A stretch of DNA of 64,000 bases from Streptomyces kronopolitis (GTDB lineage Bacteria > Actinomycetota > Actinomycetes > Streptomycetales > Streptomycetaceae): assembly GCF_014646275.1 (NCBI RefSeq), contig NZ_BMND01000016.1, forward strand, positions 1 through 64,000, given 5' to 3'. The notes under the pieces are model-generated. The model saw nothing but the letters and a program-made list of their open reading frames with translations. It searched no databases and was not told where the DNA came from. Within the stretch, counting starts at the first letter, position 1. Each line of letters opens with the position of its first letter. The translations under genes were made by a program, and so were the position numbers. Shown one piece after another: positions 9,154 to 16,654 of the stretch.

Positions 9154-9743
9154 CCCGCGTAGGGCGCGTGGAGCGCACCACGAAGGAGACGTCCGTGCTC
9201 GTCGAGATCGATCTCGACGGCCGCGGCGACGTGGAGGTGTCGACCGGAGTCGGCTTCTACGACCACATGCTCGACCAACTGGGCCGGCACGGCCTGTTCG
9301 ACCTGAAGGTCAAGACCGACGGCGACCTGCACATCGACACCCACCACACCATCGAGGACACCGCCCTCGCCCTGGGTGCCGCCTTCAAGCAGGCCCTCGG
9401 CGACAAGGCCGGCATCTACCGCTTCGGCAACTGCACCGTCCCGCTGGACGAGTCGCTGGCCCAGGTGACCGTCGACCTCTCCGGCCGCCCGTACCTGGTG
9501 CACACCGAGCCGGAGAACATGGCGCCGATGATCGGCAGCTACGACACGACCATGACCCGGCACATCTTCGAGTCGTTCGTCGCCCAGGCCCAGATAGCGC
9601 TGCACATCCACGTCCCGTACGGCCGCAACGCCCACCACATCGTGGAGTGCCAGTTCAAGGCCCTGGCCCGGGCGCTGCGCTACGCCAGCGAGCGGGACCC
9701 GCGGGCGGCCGGCATCATCCCGTCCACCAAGGGAGCCCTCTAG
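9150..9743 (+). CDS. hisB: Imidazoleglycerol-phosphate dehydratase
   Basis: A 197-residue monofunctional IGPD that removes water from imidazole glycerol phosphate. The two His-rich manganese sites are clear: FYDHMLDQLGRHG and DTHHTIEDTALALG in the first half, HIHVPYGRNAHHIVECQFKALARAL in the second. There is no HAD-type phosphatase domain as in the enterobacterial fusion, so histidinol phosphatase must be encoded elsewhere. ATG overlaps the hisC stop (ATGA). Confidence 0.97.
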   Translation: MTRVGRVERTTKETSVLVEIDLDGRGDVEVSTGVGFYDHMLDQLGRHGLFDLKVKTDGDLHIDTHHTIEDTALALGAAFKQALGDKAGIYRFGNCTVPLDESLAQVTVDLSGRPYLVHTEPENMAPMIGSYDTTMTRHIFESFVAQAQIALHIHVPYGRNAHHIVECQFKALARALRYASERDPRAAGIIPSTKGAL

Positions 9744-9745
9744 CC

Positions 9746-9910
9746 GTGAACGGCCTGTCCACCGCCTTCCTCCTGCTCGGGCTGTTCCTCCTCGGCGGCG
9801 TCTACTCCTTCTGGAAGCAGCAGCTGCCCAAGAGCCTGATCGTGCTGCTGTCCATCGGCTCGGCGCTGTGCCTGGCCGCCGGCGCGCTCCGGCTGGAGGT
9901 GTGGAATTGA
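9746..9910 (+). CDS. Small membrane protein between hisB and hisH
   Basis: A 54-residue protein starting at GTG 9746, two bases after the hisB stop, and ending inside the hisH start region. It has two hydrophobic helices (about residues 5-18 and 29-46) separated by the polar turn SFWKQQLPKS. Its tight packing between two his genes, with overlaps at the 3' end, indicates a real translated gene. The family is often seen at this place in Streptomyces his operons as a hypothetical protein. Function is unknown. Confidence 0.75.
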   Translation: MNGLSTAFLLLGLFLLGGVYSFWKQQLPKSLIVLLSIGSALCLAAGALRLEVWN

Positions 9911-10551
9911 CCGCCCCCCGTAAGCAGGTCGTCGTCCTCGACTACGGCTTCGGCAACGTCCGTTCCGCCGAGCGCGCCCTGGCCCACGTCGGCGCCGACG
10001 TGGAGATCACCCGGGACTTCGACCGGGCGCTGAACGCCGAGGGGCTGCTGGTCCCCGGCGTCGGCGCGTTCGCCGCCTGCATGGCCGGGCTCAAGGAGGT
10101 CCGCGGCGACTGGCTGGTGGGCCGCCGGCTGGCCGGCGGGCGCCCCGTGATGGGCATCTGCGTCGGTATGCAGATCCTCTTCGGCCGCGGCATCGAGCAC
10201 GGAGTCGAGACCGAGGGCCTGGACGAGTGGCCCGGCACGGTCGGCCCGCTCAAGGCCGACGTCGTCCCGCACATGGGCTGGAACACCGTCGAGGCCGCCG
10301 GGGACTCCCAGCTCTTCGCCGGGCTGCCGGCCGACGCCCGCTACTACTTCGTGCACTCCTACGCGGTGCGCGACTGGGAGCTGGAGGTCGGCAACCCCCA
10401 CCTCACCGCGCCGAAGGTCACCTGGGCCACCCACGGCGAGCGGTTCGTGGCCGCGGTCGAGAACGGCCCGCTGTGGGCCACCCAGTTCCACCCCGAGAAG
10501 TCCGGCGACGCCGGCGCCCAGCTCCTGACCAACTGGATCAACACCCTGTGA
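9907..10551 (+). CDS. hisH: Imidazole glycerol phosphate synthase, glutaminase subunit
   Basis: A class I glutamine amidotransferase (214 residues) that delivers ammonia to HisF. The catalytic triad is visible: C85 in MGICVGMQ, H195 and E197 in FHPEKSG; the N-terminal VVLDYGFGN is typical. I chose TTG 9907 because GGAGG at 9894-9898 is spaced 8 nt from it; GTG 9901 is only 2 nt from that site. The TTG overlaps the stop of the preceding small gene. Another GTG overlaps the stop at 10548. Confidence 0.95.
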   Translation: MTAPRKQVVVLDYGFGNVRSAERALAHVGADVEITRDFDRALNAEGLLVPGVGAFAACMAGLKEVRGDWLVGRRLAGGRPVMGICVGMQILFGRGIEHGVETEGLDEWPGTVGPLKADVVPHMGWNTVEAAGDSQLFAGLPADARYYFVHSYAVRDWELEVGNPHLTAPKVTWATHGERFVAAVENGPLWATQFHPEKSGDAGAQLLTNWINTL

Positions 10552-10559
10552 GTCCCCTG

Positions 10560-11282
10560 ATGCCGAAGCTCGAACTCCTCCCCGCCGTCGATGTCCGCGA
10601 CGGCCAGGCCGTCCGCCTCGTCCACGGCGAGTCCGGCTCCGAGACCTCCTACGGCGACCCGCTGGAGGCGGCCCTGGCCTGGCAGCGGTCCGGCGCCGAA
10701 TGGCTGCACCTCGTCGACCTCGACGCGGCCTTCGGCACTGGCGACAACCGCGCGCAGATCGCCGAGGTCGCACGGTCCATGGACATCAAGGTGGAGCTGT
10801 CCGGCGGTATCCGCGACGACGACACGCTCGCCGCCGCCCTCGCCACCGGCTGCCGCCGGGTCAACCTCGGCACCGCCGCGCTGGAGACCCCCGAGTGGGT
10901 CGCCAAGGTCATCGCCGAGCACGGCGACCAGATCGCGGTCGGCCTGGACGTGCGCGGCACGACCCTGCGCGGCCGCGGCTGGACCCGCGACGGCGGCGAC
11001 CTCTACGAGACGCTGGCCCGCCTCGACGCCGAGGGCTGCGCCCGCTACGTCGTCACCGACATCCAGAAGGACGGCACCCTCCAGGGCCCCAACCTGGAGC
11101 TGCTGCGCAACGTCTGCGCCGCCACCGACCGCCCCGTCGTCGCCTCCGGCGGCGTCTCCTCCCTCGACGACCTGCGGGCCCTGGCCACACTGGTGCCCGA
11201 AGGTGTGGAGGGCGCGATCGTCGGCAAGGCGCTCTACGCGAAGGCATTCACCCTCGAAGAGGCGCTGGCAGCAGTGTCGTAA
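10560..11282 (+). CDS. priA: Bifunctional phosphoribosyl isomerase PriA (HisA/TrpF activities)
   Basis: A (beta-alpha)8 isomerase of 240 residues that acts on ProFAR in histidine synthesis and, in actinomycetes, also on phosphoribosyl anthranilate in tryptophan synthesis. Starting at ATG 10560 puts the catalytic aspartates at D11 (LPAVDVRDG) and D130 (VGLDVRG) and an arginine at R143 (WTRDGG), the numbering I recall for the S. coelicolor enzyme. An in-frame GTG at 10548 overlapping the hisH stop is an alternative start. No trpF is present in the window, which agrees with the dual role. Confidence 0.95.
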   Translation: MPKLELLPAVDVRDGQAVRLVHGESGSETSYGDPLEAALAWQRSGAEWLHLVDLDAAFGTGDNRAQIAEVARSMDIKVELSGGIRDDDTLAAALATGCRRVNLGTAALETPEWVAKVIAEHGDQIAVGLDVRGTTLRGRGWTRDGGDLYETLARLDAEGCARYVVTDIQKDGTLQGPNLELLRNVCAATDRPVVASGGVSSLDDLRALATLVPEGVEGAIVGKALYAKAFTLEEALAAVS

Positions 11283-11303
11283 CGGCGAACGAAAGGCCGC
11301 GTG

Positions 11304-11711
11304 ATGACCATCGAGCGCGTACGGACCGACAACCCCTGGGAAGAGCGGATCGGCTTCGCACGCGCCGTGGCCGCCGGCGACCGGGTCCTGGTCGCCGGCA
11401 CGATGCCACTGGTCGACGGCGTGCTCCAGGGCGAGGGCGACCCCTACGTCCAGACCCGGGCCGCCCTGTCCAACGCGCTGGCCGCCCTCAAGCCGTTCGG
11501 CCTGGGCGCGGACGCGGTGCTGCGCACCCGCCTGTACCTCACGCACCTGCGCGACGTGGACGCGGCCGGCCGCGCCCACCGGGAGCTGTTCGAGGCCACC
11601 CCGCCGGTCGCGACCCTGGTCGTGGTCTCCGGCTTCGTCGACTCCCGCGTCCTGGTCGAAGTAGAACTCGAAGCATTCCGCGAACAGTCAGAAAGGCCCT
11701 CCCACCCATGA
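11304..11711 (+). CDS. RidA-family protein within the his operon
   Basis: A chorismate-mutase-like-fold RidA/YjgF/YER057c protein of 135 residues. Family members deaminate reactive enamine/imine intermediates, and this one sits between priA and hisF. Visible features are DRVLVAGTMPLVDG, the QTRAALSNALAAL helix, the substrate arginine in VLRTRLYLTHLRDV, and EVELEAF at the end. ATG 11304 lies 7 nt after GAAAGG; GTG 11301 is the alternative. The stop overlaps the hisF start. A housekeeping role protecting the pathway is inference. Confidence 0.85.
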   Translation: MTIERVRTDNPWEERIGFARAVAAGDRVLVAGTMPLVDGVLQGEGDPYVQTRAALSNALAALKPFGLGADAVLRTRLYLTHLRDVDAAGRAHRELFEATPPVATLVVVSGFVDSRVLVEVELEAFREQSERPSHP

Positions 11712-12472
11712 CCCTGGCGGTCCGAGTCATCCCTTGCCTGGACGTCGAAGGCGGCCGGGTCGTCAAGGGCGTCAACTTCCAGAACCTGCGGGACGCCGGC
11801 GACCCGGTCGAGATGGCGAAGATCTACGGCGAGGAGGGCGCCGACGAGCTGACCTTCCTTGACATCACCGCCTCCTCCGGCAACCGCGAGACCACCTATG
11901 ACGTGGTGCGCCGCACCGCCGAGCAGGTCTTCATCCCGCTGACCGTCGGCGGCGGGGTGCGCACCCCCGACGACGTCGACAAGCTGCTGCGGGCCGGCGC
12001 GGACAAGGTCGGGGTCAACACCGCAGCGCTCGCCCGCCCCGACGTGATCCGGGAGATCGCCGAGCGCTTCGGCAGCCAGGTCCTGGTGCTGTCCGTCGAC
12101 GCCCGCCGCACCGACGCCGGCACCCCCTCCGGGTTCGAGGTCACCACCCACGGCGGCCGCCGCGGCACCGGCGTCGACGCCGTCGAATGGGCCCACCGCG
12201 CCGCCGCCCTCGGCGCCGGCGAGATCCTGCTGAACTCCATGGACGCCGACGGCACCAAGGACGGCTACGACGTCGAGATGATCGAGGCGGTCCGCAAGCA
12301 CGTCACCGTCCCGGTGATCGCCTCCGGCGGCGCCGGCCGGCTGGCGGACTTCGCCCCGGCCGTCGCGGCCGGCGCCGACGCGGTGCTCGCCGCCTCCGTC
12401 TTCCACTTCGGCGACCTGCGCATCGGCCAGGTCAAGGACGCCCTGCGGGGCGCCGGCCACCCGGTGCGCTGA
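11708..12472 (+). CDS. hisF: Imidazole glycerol phosphate synthase, cyclase subunit
   Basis: A (beta-alpha)8 barrel of 254 residues that, with HisH, turns PRFAR plus ammonia into IGP and AICAR. The two catalytic aspartates are D12 (RVIPCLDVEGGRVVKG) and D131 (LSVDARR), with the phosphate-binding GGGVRT and VIASGGAG loops. ATG overlaps the stop of the RidA-like gene. This is the last canonical gene of the his operon; hisI lies 2.2 kb downstream, next to trpE. Confidence 0.97.
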   Translation: MTLAVRVIPCLDVEGGRVVKGVNFQNLRDAGDPVEMAKIYGEEGADELTFLDITASSGNRETTYDVVRRTAEQVFIPLTVGGGVRTPDDVDKLLRAGADKVGVNTAALARPDVIREIAERFGSQVLVLSVDARRTDAGTPSGFEVTTHGGRRGTGVDAVEWAHRAAALGAGEILLNSMDADGTKDGYDVEMIEAVRKHVTVPVIASGGAGRLADFAPAVAAGADAVLAASVFHFGDLRIGQVKDALRGAGHPVR

Positions 12473-12503
12473 CACGAAGATCACGAACGCGTAGGCTCCG
12501 CCC

Positions 12504-12773
12504 ATGAGCCGTGTCAACGACGTGGGCGGGCAGACCGGGTTCGGGGCGCTGGAGATCGAGGCGGACGAGCCGCCGTTCCACGCCGACTGGGAGGCGCGGG
12601 TGTTCGCGCTGAACTCCGCGCTGGTGCGCAACGGGGTCTACCGCCTCGACCAGTTCCGCGACGCCGTCGAGCGGATGGACCCGCAGCGGTACCTGGCGTC
12701 CTCCTACTACGAGCGGTGGCTGCACGCGATCGAGACGCTGCTGGCCGAGCGGGGGCTGCCCGGTGCCGGCTGA
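12504..12773 (+). CDS. Nitrile hydratase-like beta subunit, N-terminal half as a separate protein
   Basis: An 89-residue protein that corresponds to the N-terminal domain of nitrile hydratase beta: NDVGGQTGFG at the start, PPFHADWEARVFAL, LDQFRDAVERMDPQRYLASSYYERWLHAIETLL. NHase accessory proteins share this fold, but the DVGG opening favours a true beta-N piece. Its stop overlaps the start of the next gene, which encodes the matching C-terminal half. A split beta subunit is known from thiocyanate hydrolase and from toyocamycin-type nitrile hydratase. Confidence 0.75.
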   Translation: MSRVNDVGGQTGFGALEIEADEPPFHADWEARVFALNSALVRNGVYRLDQFRDAVERMDPQRYLASSYYERWLHAIETLLAERGLPGAG

Positions 12774-13068
12774 GTTCCGGGCGGGGGAGCGGGTGCGGGT
12801 GCGCGCCGGGGACCCCGCCGGGCACACCCGGGCGCCGCGCTATGTGCGCGGGCAGGTGGGGCGGATCGTCGAGTGCCAGGGCAGCTGGGAGCTCGCGGAC
12901 GAGGTGGCGGCGGGCGTCGCCGCGCCGCGGGTGGAGCCGGTCTACACCGTGGCGTTCGCCGCGGGCGACCTGTGGGGCGAGGGCGGTCACGAGGTCACCG
13001 TTGACCTCTGGGAGTCATACATCGAGCGGGCAGAGCGGGCAGAGCGGGCAGGGGAGGACGGGTCATGA
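12763..13068 (+). CDS. Nitrile hydratase-like beta subunit, C-terminal half (SH3-like) as a separate protein
   Basis: A 101-residue protein matching the C-terminal SH3-like barrel of nitrile hydratase beta: FRAGERVRVRAGDPAGHTRAPRYVRGQVGRI, then EPVYTVAFAAGDLWGEG and VTVDLWESYIE. The GTG start overlaps the end of the beta-N gene by 11 bases, and its own stop overlaps the alpha-subunit start (ATGA), so the three genes are almost certainly translated together. A repeated AERAERAE tail follows the domain. Confidence 0.8.
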   Translation: MPAEFRAGERVRVRAGDPAGHTRAPRYVRGQVGRIVECQGSWELADEVAAGVAAPRVEPVYTVAFAAGDLWGEGGHEVTVDLWESYIERAERAERAGEDGS

Positions 13069-13655
13069 GCGGCGCGCACACGAGTGTGCCGGTGGCGGCG
13101 CGGGTCCGGCGGCTGGAGGAGCGGCTGATCGGGGCCGGGGTGGTCACCCAGGAGCAGCTGGACGCGTCCCTCGCCGCGATGCTGCAGGGCGCCTCACCGG
13201 TCAACGGGGCGCGGATCGCGGCGCGGGCCTGGAGCGACGAGGGGTTCCGGCAGCGGCTGCTGGCCGACGCGAACGCGGCGCTGCCCGAGGTGGGGCTGTC
13301 GATGGCCGGCGGCATCCAGGAGCAGCGGCTCAAGGTCGTCGAGAACACCGCCACCACCCACCACGTCCTGGTGTGCACGCTGTGCTCCTGCTATCCGGTC
13401 GGGCTGCTCGGGCCGTCGCCGTCCTGGTACAAGAGCGAGGCCTACCGCTCGCGGGTGGTCCGCGAACCGCGGGCCGTGCTGGCCGAGTTCGGGCTGGAGC
13501 TGCCGGACGACACGGCGATCACGGTGTGGGACTCCAGCGCGGAGAGCCGCTACATGGTGCTGCCGCGGCGGCCCGGCGGCACCGCGGGGTGGAGCGAGGC
13601 GGAGCTGGCCGCGCTCGTCACCCGCGAAGGGCTCATCGGGACCGCCGCGGTCTGA
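13065..13655 (+). CDS. Nitrile hydratase-like alpha subunit (metal-binding)
   Basis: A 196-residue alpha subunit carrying the metal-claw motif C104-T-L-C107-S108-C109 in HHVLVCTLCSCYPVGLLG. The Thr after the first Cys is the cobalt-type version; iron enzymes usually have Ser there. Downstream are PSWYKSEAYRSRVV and the DDTAITVWDSSAESRYMVLPRRP stretch typical of the family. It should hydrate nitriles to amides, or hydrolyse thiocyanate, together with the two beta-half proteins. I see no separate cobalt chaperone nearby. The natural substrate is unknown. Confidence 0.85.
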   Translation: MSGAHTSVPVAARVRRLEERLIGAGVVTQEQLDASLAAMLQGASPVNGARIAARAWSDEGFRQRLLADANAALPEVGLSMAGGIQEQRLKVVENTATTHHVLVCTLCSCYPVGLLGPSPSWYKSEAYRSRVVREPRAVLAEFGLELPDDTAITVWDSSAESRYMVLPRRPGGTAGWSEAELAALVTREGLIGTAAV

Positions 13656-13787
13656 CCCGGCGGCCCGTGCGCACCCGGGGCGGACCGGCCCGGCGGCGGC
13701 CGGTCAGCCGGGTGACCGGGCGGCCCGGCCGCCGCCCCCGGGCGCGGCCCCGTGGCAGGGCGCCGGGGCCGGTCGTAGGCTGACCGC

Positions 13788-14420
13788 ATGTCGACCCATG
13801 CGAAGCGTGAACGGCTCCTTCTCGCCGACCTGTTGGAGAGCGCCGGCCCCGAGGCGCCGACGCTGTGCGAGAACTGGAGCGCGCGGGAACTGGCCGCGCA
13901 TGTGGTGGTACGCGAACGGCGCGCCGACGCGGCCGGCGGGATCCTCGTCAAGCCGCTGGCCGCACGGTTGCAGCGGGTGCAGGCGGAGTTCGCCGCCAAG
14001 CCGTACGAGGAGCTGATCCGGCTGATCAGGACGGGGCCGCCGCGGATGTCGCCGTTCGCGCTGAAGCAGCTCGACGAGGCGTCCAACACCGTCGAGTTCT
14101 ACGTCCACACCGAGGACGTCCGGCGGGCGCAGCCGGACTGGGCCGCGCGGGAGCTGGACCCCGTCTTCGCGGACGCCCTGTGGTCCCGGCTGGAGCGGAT
14201 GGCGCGGGTGCTGGGCCGCAGGTCGCCGGTGGGCCTGGTGCTGCGGCGGCCGGACGGGCGCACCGCCGTCGCCCATCGCGGCACCCCGGTGGTCACGGCC
14301 GTCGGCGAGCCCGGCGAGCTGACCATGTTCGCCTTCGGCCGGCAGGAGGCCGCCGACGTGGCGCTGGACGGCGACAAGGAGGCGATCGACCGGGTCCTGG
14401 CCGCCGACCTCGGGGTCTGA
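13788..14420 (+). CDS. TIGR03085-type metal-binding protein (maleylpyruvate isomerase-like DinB fold)
   Basis: A 210-residue protein with the N-terminal helical DinB/MDMPI-like domain: KRERLLLADLLESAGPEAPTLCENWSARELAAHVVVRERR (His and Trp positions typical of the family), and NTVEFYVHTEDVRRAQ carrying a second probable metal histidine. The C-terminal part (VGLVLRRPDGRTAVAHRG to DVALDGDKEAI) resembles the sterol-carrier-like tail of this actinobacterial family. The enzyme activity of this subgroup has not been established, to my knowledge. It stands between the nitrile hydratase genes and hisI. Confidence 0.75.
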   Translation: MSTHAKRERLLLADLLESAGPEAPTLCENWSARELAAHVVVRERRADAAGGILVKPLAARLQRVQAEFAAKPYEELIRLIRTGPPRMSPFALKQLDEASNTVEFYVHTEDVRRAQPDWAARELDPVFADALWSRLERMARVLGRRSPVGLVLRRPDGRTAVAHRGTPVVTAVGEPGELTMFAFGRQEAADVALDGDKEAIDRVLAADLGV

Positions 14421-14464
14421 GCGCCCCGGGCCTCGCGAGCCCGGCCTGATCCGAACGACCAGCC

Positions 14465-14611
14465 CTACGTCCGGAACACCACCACCAGGATCGCCGCGCC
14501 CACCGCCACCGCCGCCGCACACACCGCCCCCAGCACCCGCGCGGCCACCCGCGCGGCACGGTCCGGGTCCGGCGGCGGTGGCGGCACGGACGGCTCCCTG
14601 TGAGGATGCAT
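14465..14611 (-). CDS. Small single-pass membrane protein, divergent from hisI
   Basis: A 48-residue frame from ATG 14611 to the stop at 14465: a Pro-rich basic N-terminus (MHPHREPSVPPPPPDPDR) followed by one hydrophobic helix (ARVLGAVCAAAVAVGAAILVVVF). It fills the gap between the preceding gene and hisI and runs divergently from hisI. No clear ribosome site is visible. A small protein of this type at this position seems plausible, but the evidence is composition and position only. Confidence 0.45.
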   Translation of the reverse strand: MHPHREPSVPPPPPDPDRAARVAARVLGAVCAAAVAVGAAILVVVFRT

Positions 14612-14631
14612 GCCAGCAGGATGCCGCACGG

Positions 14632-14637
14632 CACAAT
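14632..14637 (+). promoter_or_regulatory. -10 hexamer for leaderless hisI
   Basis: CACAAT ends 7 nt before the hisI ATG, with no ribosome site between, the arrangement of a leaderless transcript. Confidence 0.5.
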
Positions 14638-14644
14638 GGGACCC

Positions 14645-15031
14645 ATGACCAGCAGTCGCACCACCGCCCCCGGCTCCGCCCTCGACCCCGCCATCGCCGC
14701 CCGCCTCAAGCGCGGCGCCGACGGCCTGGTCCCCGCCATCGCCCAGCAGTACGACACCGGCGAGGTGCTGATGCTCGGCTGGATGGACGACGAGGCGCTG
14801 CACCGCACCCTGACCACCGGCCGCTGCACGTACTGGTCCCGCAGCCGCCGGGAGTACTGGGTCAAGGGCGACACCTCCGGCCACGTCCAGCACGTCAAGT
14901 CCGTGGCGCTGGACTGCGACGCCGACACCGTCCTGGTCAAGGTCGATCAGGTCGGCGCGGCCTGCCACACCGGCGACCGCACCTGCTTCGACGCCGACGT
15001 CCTGGCCACCGAGACCCCCTCCGACCAGTAG
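14645..15031 (+). CDS. hisI: Phosphoribosyl-AMP cyclohydrolase
   Basis: A 128-residue enzyme opening the purine ring of PR-AMP in histidine synthesis. Visible: LMLGWMDDEALHRTLTTGRCTYWSRSRREYWVKGDTSG region and the zinc/magnesium ligands in LDCDADT and GAACHTGDRTCF. It lacks the HisE pyrophosphohydrolase domain, so hisE is separate. ATG 14645 was chosen because the -10 hexamer CACAAT is 7 nt upstream. The trpE start is only 11 nt after its stop, which links a his and a trp gene. Confidence 0.96.
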   Translation: MTSSRTTAPGSALDPAIAARLKRGADGLVPAIAQQYDTGEVLMLGWMDDEALHRTLTTGRCTYWSRSRREYWVKGDTSGHVQHVKSVALDCDADTVLVKVDQVGAACHTGDRTCFDADVLATETPSDQ

Positions 15032-15042
15032 GCTCCGCTGCC

Positions 15043-16587
15043 ATGACCACGGGAACCACCGGCACCGCCACTCCGGACCTCGACACCTTCCGCACCCTCG
15101 CCAAGGACCGCCGGGTCATCCCCGTCACCCGGCGCCTTCTCGCGGACGGCGACACCCCGGTCGGCCTCTACCGCAAACTCGCCGCCGAGCGCCCCGGCAC
15201 CTTCCTCCTGGAATCCGCCGAGAACGGCCGGACGTGGTCGCGGTACTCCTTCATCGGCGTCCGCAGCGCCGCCACCCTCACCACCCGCGACGGGCAGGCG
15301 CACTGGCTCGGCACCCCGCCGGTCGGCGTCCCCACCGACGGCGACCCGCTCCGGGCGCTGCGGGCCACCGTCGAGGCGCTGCACACCCCCCGCGACCTCA
15401 TCGAGGGCGCCGGACTGCCGCCGTTCACCGGCGGCATGGTCGGCTACCTCGGCTACGACATCGTGCGCCGCCTGGAGAAGATCGGCGAGCAGACCACCGA
15501 CGACCTGCGGCTGCCCGAGCTGACCATGCTGCTCACCTCCGACCTGGCCGTCCTGGACCACTGGAGCGGCACGGTCCTGCTGATCGCCAACGCGATCAAC
15601 CACAACGACCTCGACACCGGCGTCGACGAGGCCTACGCGGACGCGGTCGCCCGGCTCGACACCATGGCCTACGACCTCTCCCGGCCCGCGCCCGCGAGCG
15701 CCGCCGCGATGCCGCCGTCCGAGGTCCCGCCGTTCACCATGGAGTGGGGCGGCGCCTCCTACCAGGAGGCCGTCGAGGACATCAAGGAGCGCATCCGGGC
15801 CGGCGAGGCCTTCCAGGTCGTGCCCTCCCAGCGCTTCGAGACCCCGTGCACCGCCAGCGCCCTGGACGTCTACCGGGTGCTGCGGGCCACCAACCCCAGC
15901 CCGTACATGTACCTCTTCCGCTTCGAGGGCGGCGAGGGCGCCGAGCAGGGCCCGTTCGACGTGGTGGGCTCCAGCCCGGAGGCGCTGGTCACGGTCGAGG
16001 GCGGCCGGGCCACCGTCCACCCCATCGCCGGCACCCGCCCGCGCGGCGCCACGGTGCCCGAGGACCAGGCCCTGGCCGACGAGCTGCTGGCCGACCCCAA
16101 GGAGCGCGCCGAGCACCTGATGCTGGTCGACCTGGGCCGCAACGACCTGGGCCGGGTCTGCGAGCCGGGCAGCGTCGAGGTCGTCGACTTCATGTCCATC
16201 GAGCGCTACAGCCATGTGATGCACATCGTCTCCACGGTCACCGGCCAGGTCGCCGAGGGCCGCTCCGCCTTCGACGTGCTCACCGCCTGCTTCCCGGCCG
16301 GCACCCTCTCCGGGGCGCCCAAGCCGCGCGCCCTGCAGATCATCGAGGAGCTGGAGCCGACCCGGCGCGGGCTGTACGGCGGCTGCGTGGGCTACCTCGA
16401 CTTCGCCGGCGACTCCGACACCGCCATCGCGATCCGCACGGCCCTGCTCCGCGACGGCACCGCCTACGTCCAGGCGGGCGCAGGCGTCGTCGCCGACTCC
16501 GACCCGGTGGCCGAGGACACCGAGTGCCGCAACAAGGCCGCCGCCGTGCTGCGCGCCGTGAACACCGCCAACCACCTGGGAACGTGA
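15043..16587 (+). CDS. trpE: Anthranilate synthase component I
   Basis: A 514-residue chorismate-utilising enzyme making anthranilate with an amidotransferase partner (TrpG) that is not in this window. The N-terminal domain carries the LLESAENGRTWSRYSFIG feedback-site region. The catalytic domain has EDIKERIRAGEAFQVVPSQRF, NPSPYMYLFRF, PIAGTRPRG, HLMLVDLGRNDLGRV and FPAGTLSGAPKPRA. It could be read from a TAGGCT hexamer (15029-15034) lying 8 nt before the ATG, as well as by read-through from hisI. No Trp-codon leader peptide precedes it. Confidence 0.97.
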   Translation: MTTGTTGTATPDLDTFRTLAKDRRVIPVTRRLLADGDTPVGLYRKLAAERPGTFLLESAENGRTWSRYSFIGVRSAATLTTRDGQAHWLGTPPVGVPTDGDPLRALRATVEALHTPRDLIEGAGLPPFTGGMVGYLGYDIVRRLEKIGEQTTDDLRLPELTMLLTSDLAVLDHWSGTVLLIANAINHNDLDTGVDEAYADAVARLDTMAYDLSRPAPASAAAMPPSEVPPFTMEWGGASYQEAVEDIKERIRAGEAFQVVPSQRFETPCTASALDVYRVLRATNPSPYMYLFRFEGGEGAEQGPFDVVGSSPEALVTVEGGRATVHPIAGTRPRGATVPEDQALADELLADPKERAEHLMLVDLGRNDLGRVCEPGSVEVVDFMSIERYSHVMHIVSTVTGQVAEGRSAFDVLTACFPAGTLSGAPKPRALQIIEELEPTRRGLYGGCVGYLDFAGDSDTAIAIRTALLRDGTAYVQAGAGVVADSDPVAEDTECRNKAAAVLRAVNTANHLGT

Positions 16588-16654
16588 CCGGCCGCACGCC
16601 CCGCGACCACCCCGCGCACCGGCCCCGCCCGGCCGGTGCGCGATAGTGGTACGC

